A stretch of DNA of 64,000 nucleotides. Origin: Adiantum capillus-veneris (taxonomy: Eukaryota; Streptophyta; Polypodiopsida; Polypodiales; Pteridaceae). Position 1 is the first letter of the stretch; every line of letters starts with the position of its first letter. Under the pieces are notes generated by a model. It made no database searches. It worked only from the letters and a program-made list of their open reading frames with translations, and was not told the origin of the DNA. Below are positions 20,705-32,221 of this stretch, one piece after another. Position numbers and translations under genes: made by a program. The stretch spans positions 125,883,518-125,947,517 of the forward strand of contig CM043968.1 in the NCBI GenBank assembly GCA_014529385.2, in the 5' to 3' direction.

Positions 20705-22405
20705 CTCCTCTTCATCTTCCTTGTCTGGTGTATCAATATTTTCAGTCTTCTTTTAGAGTACAGCTCTCATCATGAAGTACGGAACCACATCATATCTATC
20801 TTTATCATAGAACTTCGTTGTGGGGCCATCTTGGATTGCACAAACATCTAGGGTTGCTAGAATGTGTGTCCATTCTAATGGTTCAAGTGCGTCCTTTGGA
20901 AAGTGTTCACCTATATAAGTTTTGTCTTCAATTGCCCTTTCTAAAACACATTCTTCGCGCTTCAGACTTCCACAGTTCGAAGCTCCACACATCCATAACT
21001 CTTTAGGTCTGCCTAACCAAGCTGGAAACTCTGCTCCTGCCAAAGTAGCTGAATCAAACTCTTCAACTGTGTTCGGTTCACATCCTTGTAGCTAAGGTCT
21101 TTTAGGTTCACACGAGTAGTGGTTTCCATATGTCTCAAGTATATGTAGTCGTAACCCCAGTCCTGGACCATTTTCAATTGTCTCATGAACGGTCTTCCCA
21201 GTATAATATCATAGTTATTCTCCTTGCCAAATTCAACAATAGCAAAAGTATGCTCGTACTCAATTTCGCAAGAAGTCACTACGAATTTCTCTAATAGTCC
21301 CAAAGGTCTCTCCATATGTGTTGATCCGAGGGAGAGAGCGTAGGTAGACGAGAGGAGAGAGAGATGACACCATCATATGCAATCCCCAAAAAGTGTCCAA
21401 TGACTACACGAGATGAGTTTATATAGAGGTATGTCCGTCCGCTAGTTGGAGTTTCAACCTCATTTTTCTTATCGCTGGTTTTTCCCATTTTTTCCAGATT
21501 TCTTTCGTAGCAATGGCTACCCCAGCCCCGCTGTCAAGTATTGCCATTGTGTTAACTCCCTGGAATTCAATTGGTAAGGTTGTATTCCCTTCTTCGCCTT
21601 CGCAATACTCTCTGACCTTGTTCAAAGGTACAGGCTTAGCGTTTTTTTGTGGCTTACTCAGCTCTCGTATGCCCTCTTGCAGTTTTGCGGTTGGGTCTCT
21701 TATCCCAAATTTCTCCAAGAATTTTCCTACAGTTGCCCACATGTTTGGTCGTAGTCTCAAAAGCTCAGCTAGGGTGATAGTGCATGTCACTGGTGTTGAC
21801 AAAATCTCTATCAATCCTTGCGAGTCCATAACTTTTTCTGAAGAGATTCCTCGTGAGGGAAGCACTCTAATCTTAGATTTTGCTTTGTATTCTCCTAAGT
21901 ATGAAGGTAAGGTATTCAGCGAATGAGGTTTACTCTCTATTGTTCTAACAGAGCCTCCATCTCCCCAGTAAGAATGCAGATCTAAGTCCACTTGAGATCC
22001 TACCTCAAATTCCTCTATGGGAGGATTCCTGATGTCCTTTTCCCCATTAGTCTGATTAGCTTGACAACTCAGCTCATTTGCAAAGTTTTCCTCTCTCACT
22101 TGTTTCCAAAACTCATTGTAATCCTCATCTCTTCCGTAAGACCTCTGTACCACAGGATGAAAACTCTCTATTTCTTGATCTGTTGTGTTCATCACTATGC
22201 GTTCATCTCCGTGCATTTTTTCAGGCTTTTGTGCACTGTTAGGCTTTTCAACTACCCGTGAGAGGATAGTATCTTGATGAATTGGGTTTTCCGCTCCACA
22301 ATTCATTGGTTCTCTAGGTGGTTCTAACAAGGCTTGTGCAGTCTCGATCATTCTCTGACACATTTCGAGTCTCTGCTTTTCCAATTCCATGTTTGGATAA
22401 GTCAA
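20705..22405 (-). pseudogene. Element A first retropepsin and linker
   Basis: The domain reads TTLPIEFQGVNTMAILDSGA (intact DSG at about 21540), KMRLKLQLADGHTS, then a roughly 105-bp insertion (21318-21424), then RPLGLLEKFVVTSCEIEYEH and NNYDIILGRPFMRQLKMVQD. The linker to RT (21043-20705) includes VVPYFMMRAVL and a Glu/Asp-rich part. This is the usual pol protease that processes the polyprotein. Confidence 0.75.
21318..21424 (-). other. Short insertion inside the element A protease domain
   Basis: In the minus sense, protein similarity stops at ADGHTS and resumes at ERPLGLLEKF. The ~105 bp between contain TATATAAACTC, a GAG/TCT-rich run and TGGTGTCATC, and are flanked by ATAT on both sides. 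The expected sequence without it is inferred from related proteases. Origin unknown. Confidence 0.45.
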
Positions 22406-25174
22406 TCACCGTTGTTCTTCTGTTTGGTTGCTCTTTAATCTCGCTTCGTAAGCTCTCATCAGTGCATCCAATGGTTCGTGTACTTTGTCGACTAACATTG
22501 ATCCCCCTGAGCTCACGCTCGTTCTCTCTTTGACACTCTTCAGTTTTGACTTTTCAGAGTCCATTTCCCATATTCTGTTTTGACTCTCAAGTTTCTCTAA
22601 TCTGTCTTTTGTTTGTTTTAATTCCTCAGCTAGAATCGCGTCTTGCTGTTCTTTTTTCAGTTTCATGCGTGCTTTCCTAGCTTTCCATGTGTTTCTATGG
22701 CTTCGTCGTCCTTGACTAGAAAATTCAGTCTCTGACTTTACATTCTCTGGTTCTCTAGTGGTTTTCTTCGCTTGAGCTCTAGTAACAACTTGCGTTGGTA
22801 TCAGAGTTTCATATTCATACCCATTGCTAGTAGGAATCGACTCTAGCATGTTCAATATCGTCTTTTGCACTTTGTTGGGATTCTTTGAACAATCCTCAAT
22901 GAAGTGAGTGACACCACACTCTGTGCAATATGCATTTATTCTAATGATCTCTGTGTGTGGACAAACATTCATCAAATGGTCACCTCCACACTTATAACAG
23001 GGTCCTAATGCAGGTCTTTGTGTCCCTGATTTGCCCTTTGTGGGTAGGTTGGTCTTTGGCCTGACAACCCTCCATGAGCTATGAACATAAGTGTTCTTGC
23101 GTCCAAGCTATACCTCTCTTCATCTTAGGTGTGTGCGGCTGTTGGTGGTCCAAAATTTCCCATCATGCTCCAAGGTTCTGGTTGTTTTGGTTCTTCAGGT
23201 GGGTAATACACAGTAGGAGCCATGAGTGCACCGGAATCTTCGTAATAAGTCTGAACAAGCACTAAATCTTGTTCTTCCTGATTCTCTAGGGTGGGTGCAT
23301 ATCTAATACCCACTGGTCTCACTCCGGGTAAAGGTGGTTGTTGCTCGAATATCGGTTGTGGTCTTTCTATCCCCATAGGTCCTGGTACGTTTCCCGTTGG
23401 GTATCGAGGTACTGGATGTACCTGAGGTGGTGCTATTTGAGCTGGGAGGCGCATACTAATGCTCCTTCACATAACCCTTGTTGTAATAGCACTCCTATGT
23501 TGAGTGATTCGTCCATTTTTGTTCAATCGCACACCATTTTGTTAGTTTTGGCATTGGTTTAGCGTATGGTGCTAATCTCCTTATAGCATCCTCTATCATT
23601 TGTTCCATGTTCGGCACTGTTGTTGTTTGGACATTCTTCTTAGTGGTGGTCTCGCTAGCTACAGATGATGAGCTACTGGATGCGACATTCGTATCCGTTG
23701 TCACCTCTCCATAAACCACACAGTTATCCACTAAGTACAATGCTTCTTTGGTCACTTGCTCAAAACTTGTACAAGCTTTCAGGTGCAATTCTTTCTTGAG
23801 AGTGTCATTTCTCAGCCCTTCTATAAAGAGGACAGATAGTCTCTCATCTTGCGGTCGTTCTCGTATTGGACATCTCTCTATGTATTGTTTGAAGCGAAGC
23901 GAAGCTTCCTTCACCTTTTCTTGCTCCTTCTGTTTGAAAGCATATATTTGGGATACCGTGTTGTGTTTGATCCCTCTTTTCAAAAATTCCTCGGCAAACT
24001 CTCGCAGCAAGTGGTCAATGTCATGGAAACATCCGTCATTCAGTGGTTGAAACCATGTCAATGCCGTCCCTTCTAAAGTAAGACCAAATCCTTCGTGTTG
24101 TGTGTGGAAATCTGTTATCTGCTCAGCTCTTAAGACTTGCTTAAAGAGTGAGACATGTGCATACGGATCTCCTGAGCCACTATACTTCTTCGGCATACAC
24201 TTGGCCACTTGAGATGGTCTCATGCGTCTATTGTCTGCCACCAATCTCATTGCTCCTGTATCCTGACTAAAACTTTCTCTTGCGTCACGGACTTCATGGG
24301 CTGCTCTAGTTGGCTCCCTTGCCACGAATCTACTACTAGGAGGCAAATGTGATGATGTTGCTGCAAATGTCAAACCTACTGCGGTATGTGTAGAGATAGG
24401 AACCGCACTACCTCGATTCGTAGCCATTGATTCTCTGGAATGTAATGTTCCCATGGGGCTTGGCATAGAATAATGAGGTCGACTGAAAGATTCAGTTACA
24501 TAAGTCCTCTCTCCGCCTGTTTCCATCGGGTCTGGCATGACAGTTGTAGGTGCTGGTCTCAGTGGGCTTGGAGTGACATAATAATAGTGGAGTGGTCCAC
24601 CAAAGTACGTATATCCTTCCAACTCCTTTTTATCGATTGCTACTTATCGTCTTCCATACTTGTCGTATGCGATAATTTTTTATTATGATCCCTCTGTGTA
24701 GGTGAAGACATAAAGTCTTTTCGGCTCTGTCAACTCATCGACGTAGGGTTCCTCGCATCTATAATAGAGATCTTCCTCTCCGTTATTATACTTGTATAAC
24801 CCCACGTAGATGTTGTCTGCGTTGACTCTCAAAGTTTCATTTTTTCGCCTTAACCTCGCATTAGGGAAGCTCATTGTGGGTGCTTTCTCCGCAAGTTCCT
24901 CATCTAATTTGGCTTTCGTGCCCATTAATCCCCACTTGTCCACAATGTTAGGATTCAGGACTACCAAGTACATGATACCTTCGTCATCTAGGTACCTATC
25001 TCCACTATAGCTCACAGGCACTAAGTCCTTGAACTCACTCGGTCTATCTTCTATCTTTACACAATAGCGGTCCATACCATCTCTATAGATCTTGGCACCT
25101 TACTCATTGTCGTATTGATACTTTATGAACAATAGCTTCATTTTGGCTGAAGGGTTTGATGGTCCTGCTGCCAT
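22406..25174 (-). pseudogene. Element A Gag
   Basis: ATG at 25174 (MAAGPSNPSAKMKLLFIKYQ), with TAA stops soon after. The capsid-like region at about 24200-23700 reads MPKKYSGSGDPYAHVSLFKQ, GTALTWFQPL, FAEEFLKRGIKHNTVSQIYA, ASLRFKQYIERC, like plant Retrotrans_gag domains. A Pro/Gln-rich region follows, then zinc knuckles CYKCGGDHLMNVC and CTECGVTHFIEDC (about 22990-22880), both C-x2-C-x3-H-x4-C. The C-terminal part is coiled and basic (KARMKLKKEQQDAILAEELK). Several nonsense codons are TAA in place of likely CAA. Confidence 0.75.
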
Positions 25175-26777
25175 GTTTTCTCTTTCATTTAAGTTCAAGT
25201 ATCCTAAGTGTTCAGTGAAAATCTCATAAGATCTCTCTGAAGAAGTATCGAAAATACTTCCTTCAAGGATCGGCTCTAACAGTCATACTACACCTTGGTT
25301 TACACTCTCCTCGGTAGATATAACACTCGCTTGTTCTCTTTGTCTTGGTTGGTTATTCTAGAGATATCTACCGGATCTTAAATTCATCAATCCCCCTAGA
25401 GGAATCTAACTTTTCAGTCTCGACAGTTTGTTTATCCCAATTCTCTGTGATAAAAAATGATCCAAACTGAATGATACTTGGTCAAATGGTTTGTTTTGTC
25501 AGTAGGAATACTTCTATTACCTCAAGTGAAAATTTTGTATCAGATTTGCTCAAAAAGACATTATACACGTATTATGTCTTTTTTCATAGATTTTGGATAT
25601 TTTTGCTTTGCTCACTCCCAGTAGCACCCTTATACTCTGTCCACTCACAAAATTCAATTTGAACTCTGTTTGTGCAAGTTATGGCCACATTAGGCTTTTC
25701 TTGGCAATTTTCCGATTGTTGACTTACTTGAGGTCAAATGTGATCCAAATGACATGAAACTTGAAATACAAGCTCTAGACAACTAGTACAAAGGATCTGT
25801 GATAGCAAAATATCAAAATATGCCCAGAATTAGGAAAAATACATTATACGCGTATGATGTCTTTTTGCCCAATTTTAGTCCAAAATTGATATTTGAGCTT
25901 TGCACAGTATTTGTAACAACCTTGTCAAGTCAAATTTGAAAAATCACTTCAGCAAGTGCCAAAGGACCCTATATGCGTATGATGTCTTTTTTCACAGAGT
26001 TGCCCAATTTTCAATTTTAAGCTTCTCCAAGTGTTTATCTTTGAGTTTCAAGCATTTTTATCAAGTCTGAATACAAAAATGAGCTCTGAATCAATTTTCC
26101 CTATTCTTTGCATTTTTCGCACTCTGACTTGGTATTTTGAGTTTCTAGGGTTGTTAAAGCCCTTGTTTGAAATTGATCTTAGGGTATAACCCCCCTTCTG
26201 AACACTCTGGTAATGTCAAATTTTCTGTTTTGGTCTCTGTTTAGCCCCTAAGACATCATACGCGTATGATGTCGAAAGTTACAGAATTTCAGTTTTTCAA
26301 GATAGAACTCTTCCAAGAGCTCTCCTAAGTGCTCAGCAACACTCAGTCTCACATAAAATTTCTCTGAACTTTGTTTATGCAAGTTTCACTACCAAATCAA
26401 CGGTTTAGTGATCTAACATGCAAACAAACACATTAAGCAAATAAATCACTAATTAATAGCTCTAGATCAGGATCAAATCAAGTCCTACCTAAGCTACTTC
26501 TAATCATAAAATGGGTTTTTGCACTTGTGAGTATAAGGAGATTCACTGCCACACACGGATACCTCAATATCAATAACCACTCAACACCAACAAAAATCAA
26601 TCTAATCTAAACTAAAAAACTGTCAAACACATAGACCAAGGAATACCACAAGTTTCCTAGTACCTCTCAAAGATCCTCACTGTCCACCACTCCTAGACCT
26701 TTCTAACTAAAATATACAAAGTAACAAAACAAATTACCTCGTAGGATTAGTCTAAGGTCACCTACTTAGGGCTCTCG
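25175..26777 (-). other. Element A 5' leader
   Basis: About 1.6 kb of non-coding DNA between primer site and gag. It has four palindromes (25557-25578, 25840-25861, 25965-25986, 26252-26273) and phrases shared with the leader at the left of the window and with the plus-strand leader at about 57.77-58.15 kb. Confidence 0.7.
25557..26273. repeat. Four copies of the 22-bp palindrome in the element A leader
   Basis: Starts at 25557, 25840, 25965 and 26252, spacings 283, 125 and 287 bp. The last copy is perfect. The others differ mostly by C-to-T or G-to-A changes (for example GACATTATACA for GACATCATACG). Confidence 0.9.
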
Positions 26778-26796
26778 TCCCCGAGCAGCGGCGCCA
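26778..26796 (-). promoter_or_regulatory. Element A primer-binding site
   Basis: Minus strand TGGCGCCGCTGCTCGGGGA, two bases inside the LTR end at 26799. TGGCGCC-type sites are common in Athila/Tat-like and other plant Ty3/gypsy elements. It fixes element A's orientation as minus. Confidence 0.85.
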
Positions 26797-26798
26797 AA

Positions 26799-26995
26799 TG
26801 TTGTGGCGGTTACACCACTAGCGGTGGCTATGATAGCGAGAACTCAACCAACAAACAAGATTGTCAAACGAGGACGGAGCTTGACCCGCTGGCGCATGGA
26901 AACAAATAGATGAGTGTCAACTCACCTACTCGACCTTCTAATGACAATCACTACCAAGGAAATCAAACCTAAGTTCTCAAATACACAAGTGATTG
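26799..26995 (-). repeat. Element A 5' LTR, U5-side part
   Basis: In the plus sense it starts TGTTGTGGCGGTTACACC (so the LTR ends ...CACAACA) next to the primer site. It is cut at 26995 by the chromovirus-like element and resumes at 34421. The same U5 sequence, diverged, occurs in plus orientation at about 57200-57312. Confidence 0.75.
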
Positions 26996-27676
26996 TGTTG
27001 GGAGAAGAGGGGGAGATCGACCGCTTAAAATATTCAACATAAGCTTTCAAGCAATCACCATCAAACTGTCCACCTCTTCTTCCAATTTCCAAGCACACAC
27101 ACTCACCTAAACTATGACACACACACACACACACAGTAAACATAGAATTGACATAGACAAGCTTGTAAGAGAGTGTAAGAGATGTGTAAGAGATGGAGAC
27201 TAGATTAGAGAGTACACAGCAAATAACCATAGCATAAGAGAGTAGAGAAGAGAATCTGCAAGAGAAAGACCTAAATCTAGCCCCAAACTCCACAGAACCT
27301 CACTTGTGGAGTTGGTATTTAATATATTATTTTGAGTTTAAGGTGCCAAAAATTGAGGCCCCTCTTTTACAACCACTTTCACTTTTGTAAATGAGTGAAG
27401 CTCATTAGTTCTTGCATGACCCATAAGGGGAGTTCCCACTACAACTATTTCCAGAGCCATAGTGGCTTATTGAAATGATGTTCTAAGATACTGTGCAAGT
27501 ATAAAATGGCCAAGATTAATTGTCGTCGCCTCTCCATCAACTCCCTGCATTTCACTCTACAAAATCATCATCAACTCAATTAGTAAAATAAATAGACAGC
27601 ACATAATTAACCATTACGCCCAGCTATCCCAATTGCAGCTAACCACTACAACAGGAGGGTGCCCAGTCTCGTAACA
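26996..27676 (-). repeat. Chromovirus-like element 3' LTR
   Basis: 681 bp, near-identical to 33729-34415. Contains a (CA)n run at about 27118-27136 and, in the minus sense, a TATATTAAATACC box. Apparent ORFs within are LTR artefacts. Confidence 0.95.
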
Positions 27677-27687
27677 TCCCTCCCACC
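27677..27687 (-). promoter_or_regulatory. Chromovirus-like element polypurine tract
   Basis: Minus-strand GGTGGGAGGGA immediately upstream of the 3' LTR, as required for plus-strand DNA priming. Confidence 0.8.
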
Positions 27688-27724
27688 AGGGATAGCAACT
27701 ATCATCAATTGCTCAATAGAGAAA

Positions 27725-30700
27725 TCAACTGGACCGTGAGTGATGGAAAGTGTGGAGAAGGTCGAGAAAGTTGCGAAAAAACTTTTCAGGCATCCATTTG
27801 GCATCCTCTCGAGGGTGGCCCTTGAAAGTCAAAAAGTAACGGTTATAAACCATTCCAGTGCATGTAGTGGTGGTCTCATGGTCAACTATTTTGTCAGGGA
27901 TGAGTTGCTCTTCTTGGTCTACAAGGGAAGGTGGGTCTTCATAAATGTGGTGTGTAGGTAGGGGTCCTCGGAATGGGCGTAAAAGACTAATGTGAAAGGC
28001 ATTGTGAATGTGCCAATGTGCAGGTAGGTCTAGACGAAAAGAAACATCATTAATGACAACTGAAATTTTGAAAGGTCCATAAAAACGAGGAGCAAGCTTA
28101 ACAAAGACATTAATATCAACACTTTTGATCCTTCATTTTTCGATGCGAAGTAAAACATGATCACCTTCTTTGAATTGGTGTGCCTTGCGGTGCTTGTTAG
28201 CATGCTTGGTGTAACGTTCTTTTGAGTGTTTAATGGCGGAATGCACACTTGCATAAATATCATGAAAGTCAGTAGTGAAATCATCAGCGGCAGGCACAAC
28301 ATTAGAAAGACGTGAAGCAGGAGTAGGAAGTGAGTGACCATATACAATTTCAAAGGGAGATTTACTTGTGGCAGTGTGAGTGGTGTTGTTGTATGCAAAT
28401 TGCAAAATATGTAGGTAATCATCCCATTTCTTAGGTTGAGAAGAAACATAAGCCTTTAACAAGTCAATAATAGTGTGGTTGGTGACTTCGGTTTGACCAT
28501 TAGATTCAGGATGAAAGGCAGAAGTGAAGTCAAGTGTAGTGCCAAGATTTTCAAATACAGTAGTCCAAAAAGCACTACAAAATTTTGAGTCTCGATCAGA
28601 AATGATGACTTTAGGCAAACCATGATGTGGAAAAACAGTCTTAAGAAACAAAAGTGCAGTTTGATGTGCTGTGAGTGTTTTCTTACATGGAAAAAAGTAC
28701 GCTTGTTTAGAGAAACGATCAATAATAGTCCATATCATGTCATGTTTGTGCGTTGTGAGTGGGAAACCAGTAACAAAATCCATTGAAATATGTTCCCAAG
28801 GTCTTTCAGGAATGGGGAGAGGATGTAAAAGTCCCAATTTCTTACCTGTAGATGCTTTGATTTTTTGACAAATCAAACAAGTTGACACATACTGTTTAAC
28901 ATCCATTTTCATAGTAGGCCAATAGAAATCACGATATAAATTTTGAAAAGTTGCAGCAAATCCTCTATGTCCAGCGTAAGGAGGTTTGTGCAATTCTTCA
29001 ATAATTAATGTACGGAAAGGTTTAGTCACACACAATTTTTGTTTGAAATAAAGGAAGTTTTCTTGAATAGTGTATTCGAGAAATGTGTGTACAGAATTAT
29101 CAAGCATGTGAAACCATGTCGTTTTGAAGTCATCATCATGTGCATAAGTGTCAAGCATAGTGCCAAATGAAGTTCCCGTAATGGTTGATAGATGATTAAG
29201 TGAGGGTCGTCTACTCAAAGCATCAGCTACAACGTTTTCTTTACCAGGTTGGTATTGAATGTTGGGCTGGAAACTTTGAATAAAAGTGGCCCACTAAATA
29301 TGTCTATCATCTATTAAGGGCTGAGAAAGTAAATATTTGATACTTTGTTGATCAGTTTTAATGATCAAGTCAGTACCCATTACATAGTGTTTCCAGATTT
29401 TCAATCCATGTACCACATCAGTCAACTCTTTATCATAAATACTGAACTTTGTTGCAGACGGTTTGAATTTACGACTTTCGAAAGCAATTGGATGGTTATC
29501 TTGCATAAGGACTGCACCGATACCTTTTCCACTAGCATCAGTGACTACCACAAAGAATGGTCTTTCAAAATCAGGCAATTTCAATACAGGTGCATTAGTC
29601 AAAGCATGTTTAAGTGCATTAAATGAGCTTTCTTGCAAATCAGTCCATTCATAAGGCGTGTTTTTCTTCAACAAGAGAGTCAAATAATGTGCTTTGTAAG
29701 CAAAATTACGAACAAATTTCCTGTAATAGCTACAAAGACCAATAAAAGATCGCATCTCATGCAAGTTTTTGGGTCTAGGCTAGGATTGAATGGCTTCAAT
29801 TTTCTTTGGATCGACATGTATTCCCTTACCCGATACAATATGTCCCAAATATTCAATTTCGGATTGGAAAAATGAACTCTTTTCAGGATTCAAATACAAG
29901 TGATTTTGTGCAAGCAGATCAAATACACGTGTTAAATGTTGCTTATGCTCTTCTTCAGATTTACTAAATACCAAAATGTCATCAAAAAAGACAATCACAA
30001 AATCTTGATGGTCAATGAAAATTCGATTCATCATGCGTGTGAATGTAGCTGGTGTATTTGTCAAACCAAATGGCATGATAAGAAATTCATAGTGTCCAGT
30101 TTGTGTTTTGAAAGCAATTTTGTAGACATCATGTTCAAACATTTTGACTTGGTGATATCCTGATTTAAGGTCAATTTTACTAAAGATGTGTGCCCCTTTC
30201 AGTTTGTCTAATAGGTCATCCACTCTAGGAATTGGAAACCTATTCTTAATGGTGATCTCGTTTAAAGCCCTGTAGTCGATACACATACGAAAGGTTCCAT
30301 TTTTCTTCTTGACAAGAAGTACTGGAGCTCCGTATGGTGAACTACTAGGTCGGATTAGGCCTCGGTCAAGTAAATCAGTGATTTGAGTTTGTATTTCCCT
30401 GTGTGCGGTAGGATTTACACAATAAGGAGCTCTACAAGGAGGCTCACTACTCGGTATGATGTCAATTTTGTGGTCTTCTAGGCGTGATGGTGGAATTCCA
30501 TGTGGCAGATCATGCATGAAACAATCTTTAAATTGTGAGATAAATTCATCGTGTGTGGAATTACGTGAAGTTTCAGTTTCAACAGAAATTTGATTTACCA
30601 ATACTAGATATGTTTTTCCCTGTTTTCGAATTGCTCGTTTGGCTTGAGTGTGAGAGAGGAGTGGAAATTTTTGACGTTCTAGTGTTTCTTGGATGGAGAA

Positions 30701-32221
30701 AATTTTATTATTATGAGTGAGAGACATTGTACATGTTTTATAATTAATCAATAGGTCAAATTCATGAAGAAATGGCATTCCCAAAATCATATCAAGACCA
30801 TGCAATGGTGCTACTAGAAATGTACGTGCTTGTGTGAATTCACCAATGCAAACTTCAACAGTGACTTGAGTTTTACAATTAAAACGTTGATTATTAAAAA
30901 CAGTTTTGACCTTATGAGGGGATGAAATTTCAGAGAGTGATAGTTGTTGTGCCAATCGTGTGGAAATGAAATCATGGCTACTACCATCATCTAGCAGAAT
31001 GGTGACATTTTCACCCTTAACAGTGCCTTGCACTTTAAACAAGGTGTGAGGAGATATAGGAGTACCTGAGGATGGGTTGTCATCGTTATCATAATTAGGA
31101 TCATATCCCTCACCGTAGTTAACTTCCACTTTGTTGTCAAGTATAGCATCTTCGATGAGGTTAAGAGTAGCTCCATTGGGACATTTGTTGTTGAAGGGTT
31201 TTTTATTTGAATTTCTGTTGACTTCATTTGAATGGCCATGGGATTAACCATTGCCCTTAGCATGACCATTTGGGCACTTATCTGCATAGTGACCATATTG
31301 AAAGCATTTAAAACACTTCTCCTTTTTGTTACCATTAGAATTTGGAGGAGAACGCTGGTTGAAAGGATGTTGGTTGCCTCGTTGCTGAGTGTTGTTGTGG
31401 TTTTTGCTTGTATGAGGTTGAGCAGTGGTAGGAGGATTGTCAAATCTTCATCTTTTGAAAAAGGTACGGCTTTGGTGTTTGCTTCTGTCAAAGTTAGGAG
31501 AAAAAGGAGGTCTCTTGTTGCGGTTAGTGTTAGCAGGTTGATCAGTGTGAGAGGAATGTCCACCTTTCTTATTTTCTGCGTTGAGAGCCAAATTAATGGC
31601 CTTTGACAGAGAATCTGGTTTGAACATATCTACCTCAGCACTAATTTGTAGTGCCAAGCCTGATATGTACTTTCGCTTCAATTTCCTGTGACTAACATGT
31701 TCAATAGCTTACAATTGAATTAGACAATTCCAAAAACGGTTAGTGCAACCTTGTACATCTTCATTTCTACCCTATCGAATTAAATCCCATTGACGTCATG
31801 CCTTAGCTTTGTACTGTGTGGGCAAAAATTGGGGTAAAAACACTTTTTTAAATGCATTCCATGTGCGTGGTCTTCTTCCATGTTGTTTGGTGGCGTTCCA
31901 CCACAATGCAGCGTTGTTGGTGAGATGATTGGATGCACACTTTACCATTTCACGCTCGGGAAAGTCTTCATCATGAAAGTAGTCATCTAACTGACTAACC
32001 CATGCTAGAACCGTGCTAGCATCTTTAGTGCCATCAAAATCTTTGAAAGTGAAGGCTTTTCTGCTAATTTTGTTTTTCTTGGGTGCCGGTGCAAGTTCGG
32101 TGCGTGCAAAATGCAATAATTTATCTTCAAGTTCTTGCCTTCGCATGCGCTCATATGTGAGTGACTGCTGCAAATTTTGAAGTTGCTCCGCAATCGTGGG
32201 TGCATGAGAAAGATGTGCCAT
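27725..32221 (-). pseudogene. Chromovirus-like Gag-Pol, single frame with eight stops
   Basis: Gag from ATG 32221, with FKDFDGTKDASTVLAWVSQL, ALWWNATKQHG and one CCHC knuckle CFKCFQYGHYADKC (about 31300). Protease LLDDGSSHDFIS (30990). RT FRMCIDYRALNEITIKNRFP, YHQVKMF, VFFDDILVFS (about 29960). RNase H VVTDASGKGIGAVLMQDNHP. Integrase zinc motif HKPPYAGHRG...CLICQ (about 29000-28860), then core MDFVTGF, SDRDSKFCS, FHPESNGQTEV. C-terminal chromodomain-like RYFLTFKGHPREDAKWMPE ending at TGA 27725. Nonsense codons at about 31796, 31772, 31709, 31448, 31243, 29780, 29294 and 28133 all fit single transitions (CGA/CAA/CAG/TGG to stop). Confidence 0.9.

Noticed and set aside
26922-27293. 123-codon ORF repeated almost identically at 33580-34032
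   Set aside because: Both copies lie mostly inside the paired LTRs of the chromovirus-like element, so similarity reflects the LTRs, not a gene pair.
30991-31563. 190-codon minus-strand ORF overlapping the chromovirus-like gag-pol
   Set aside because: It is out of phase with the gag-pol frame, which contains the zinc knuckle and protease motifs over the same bases.
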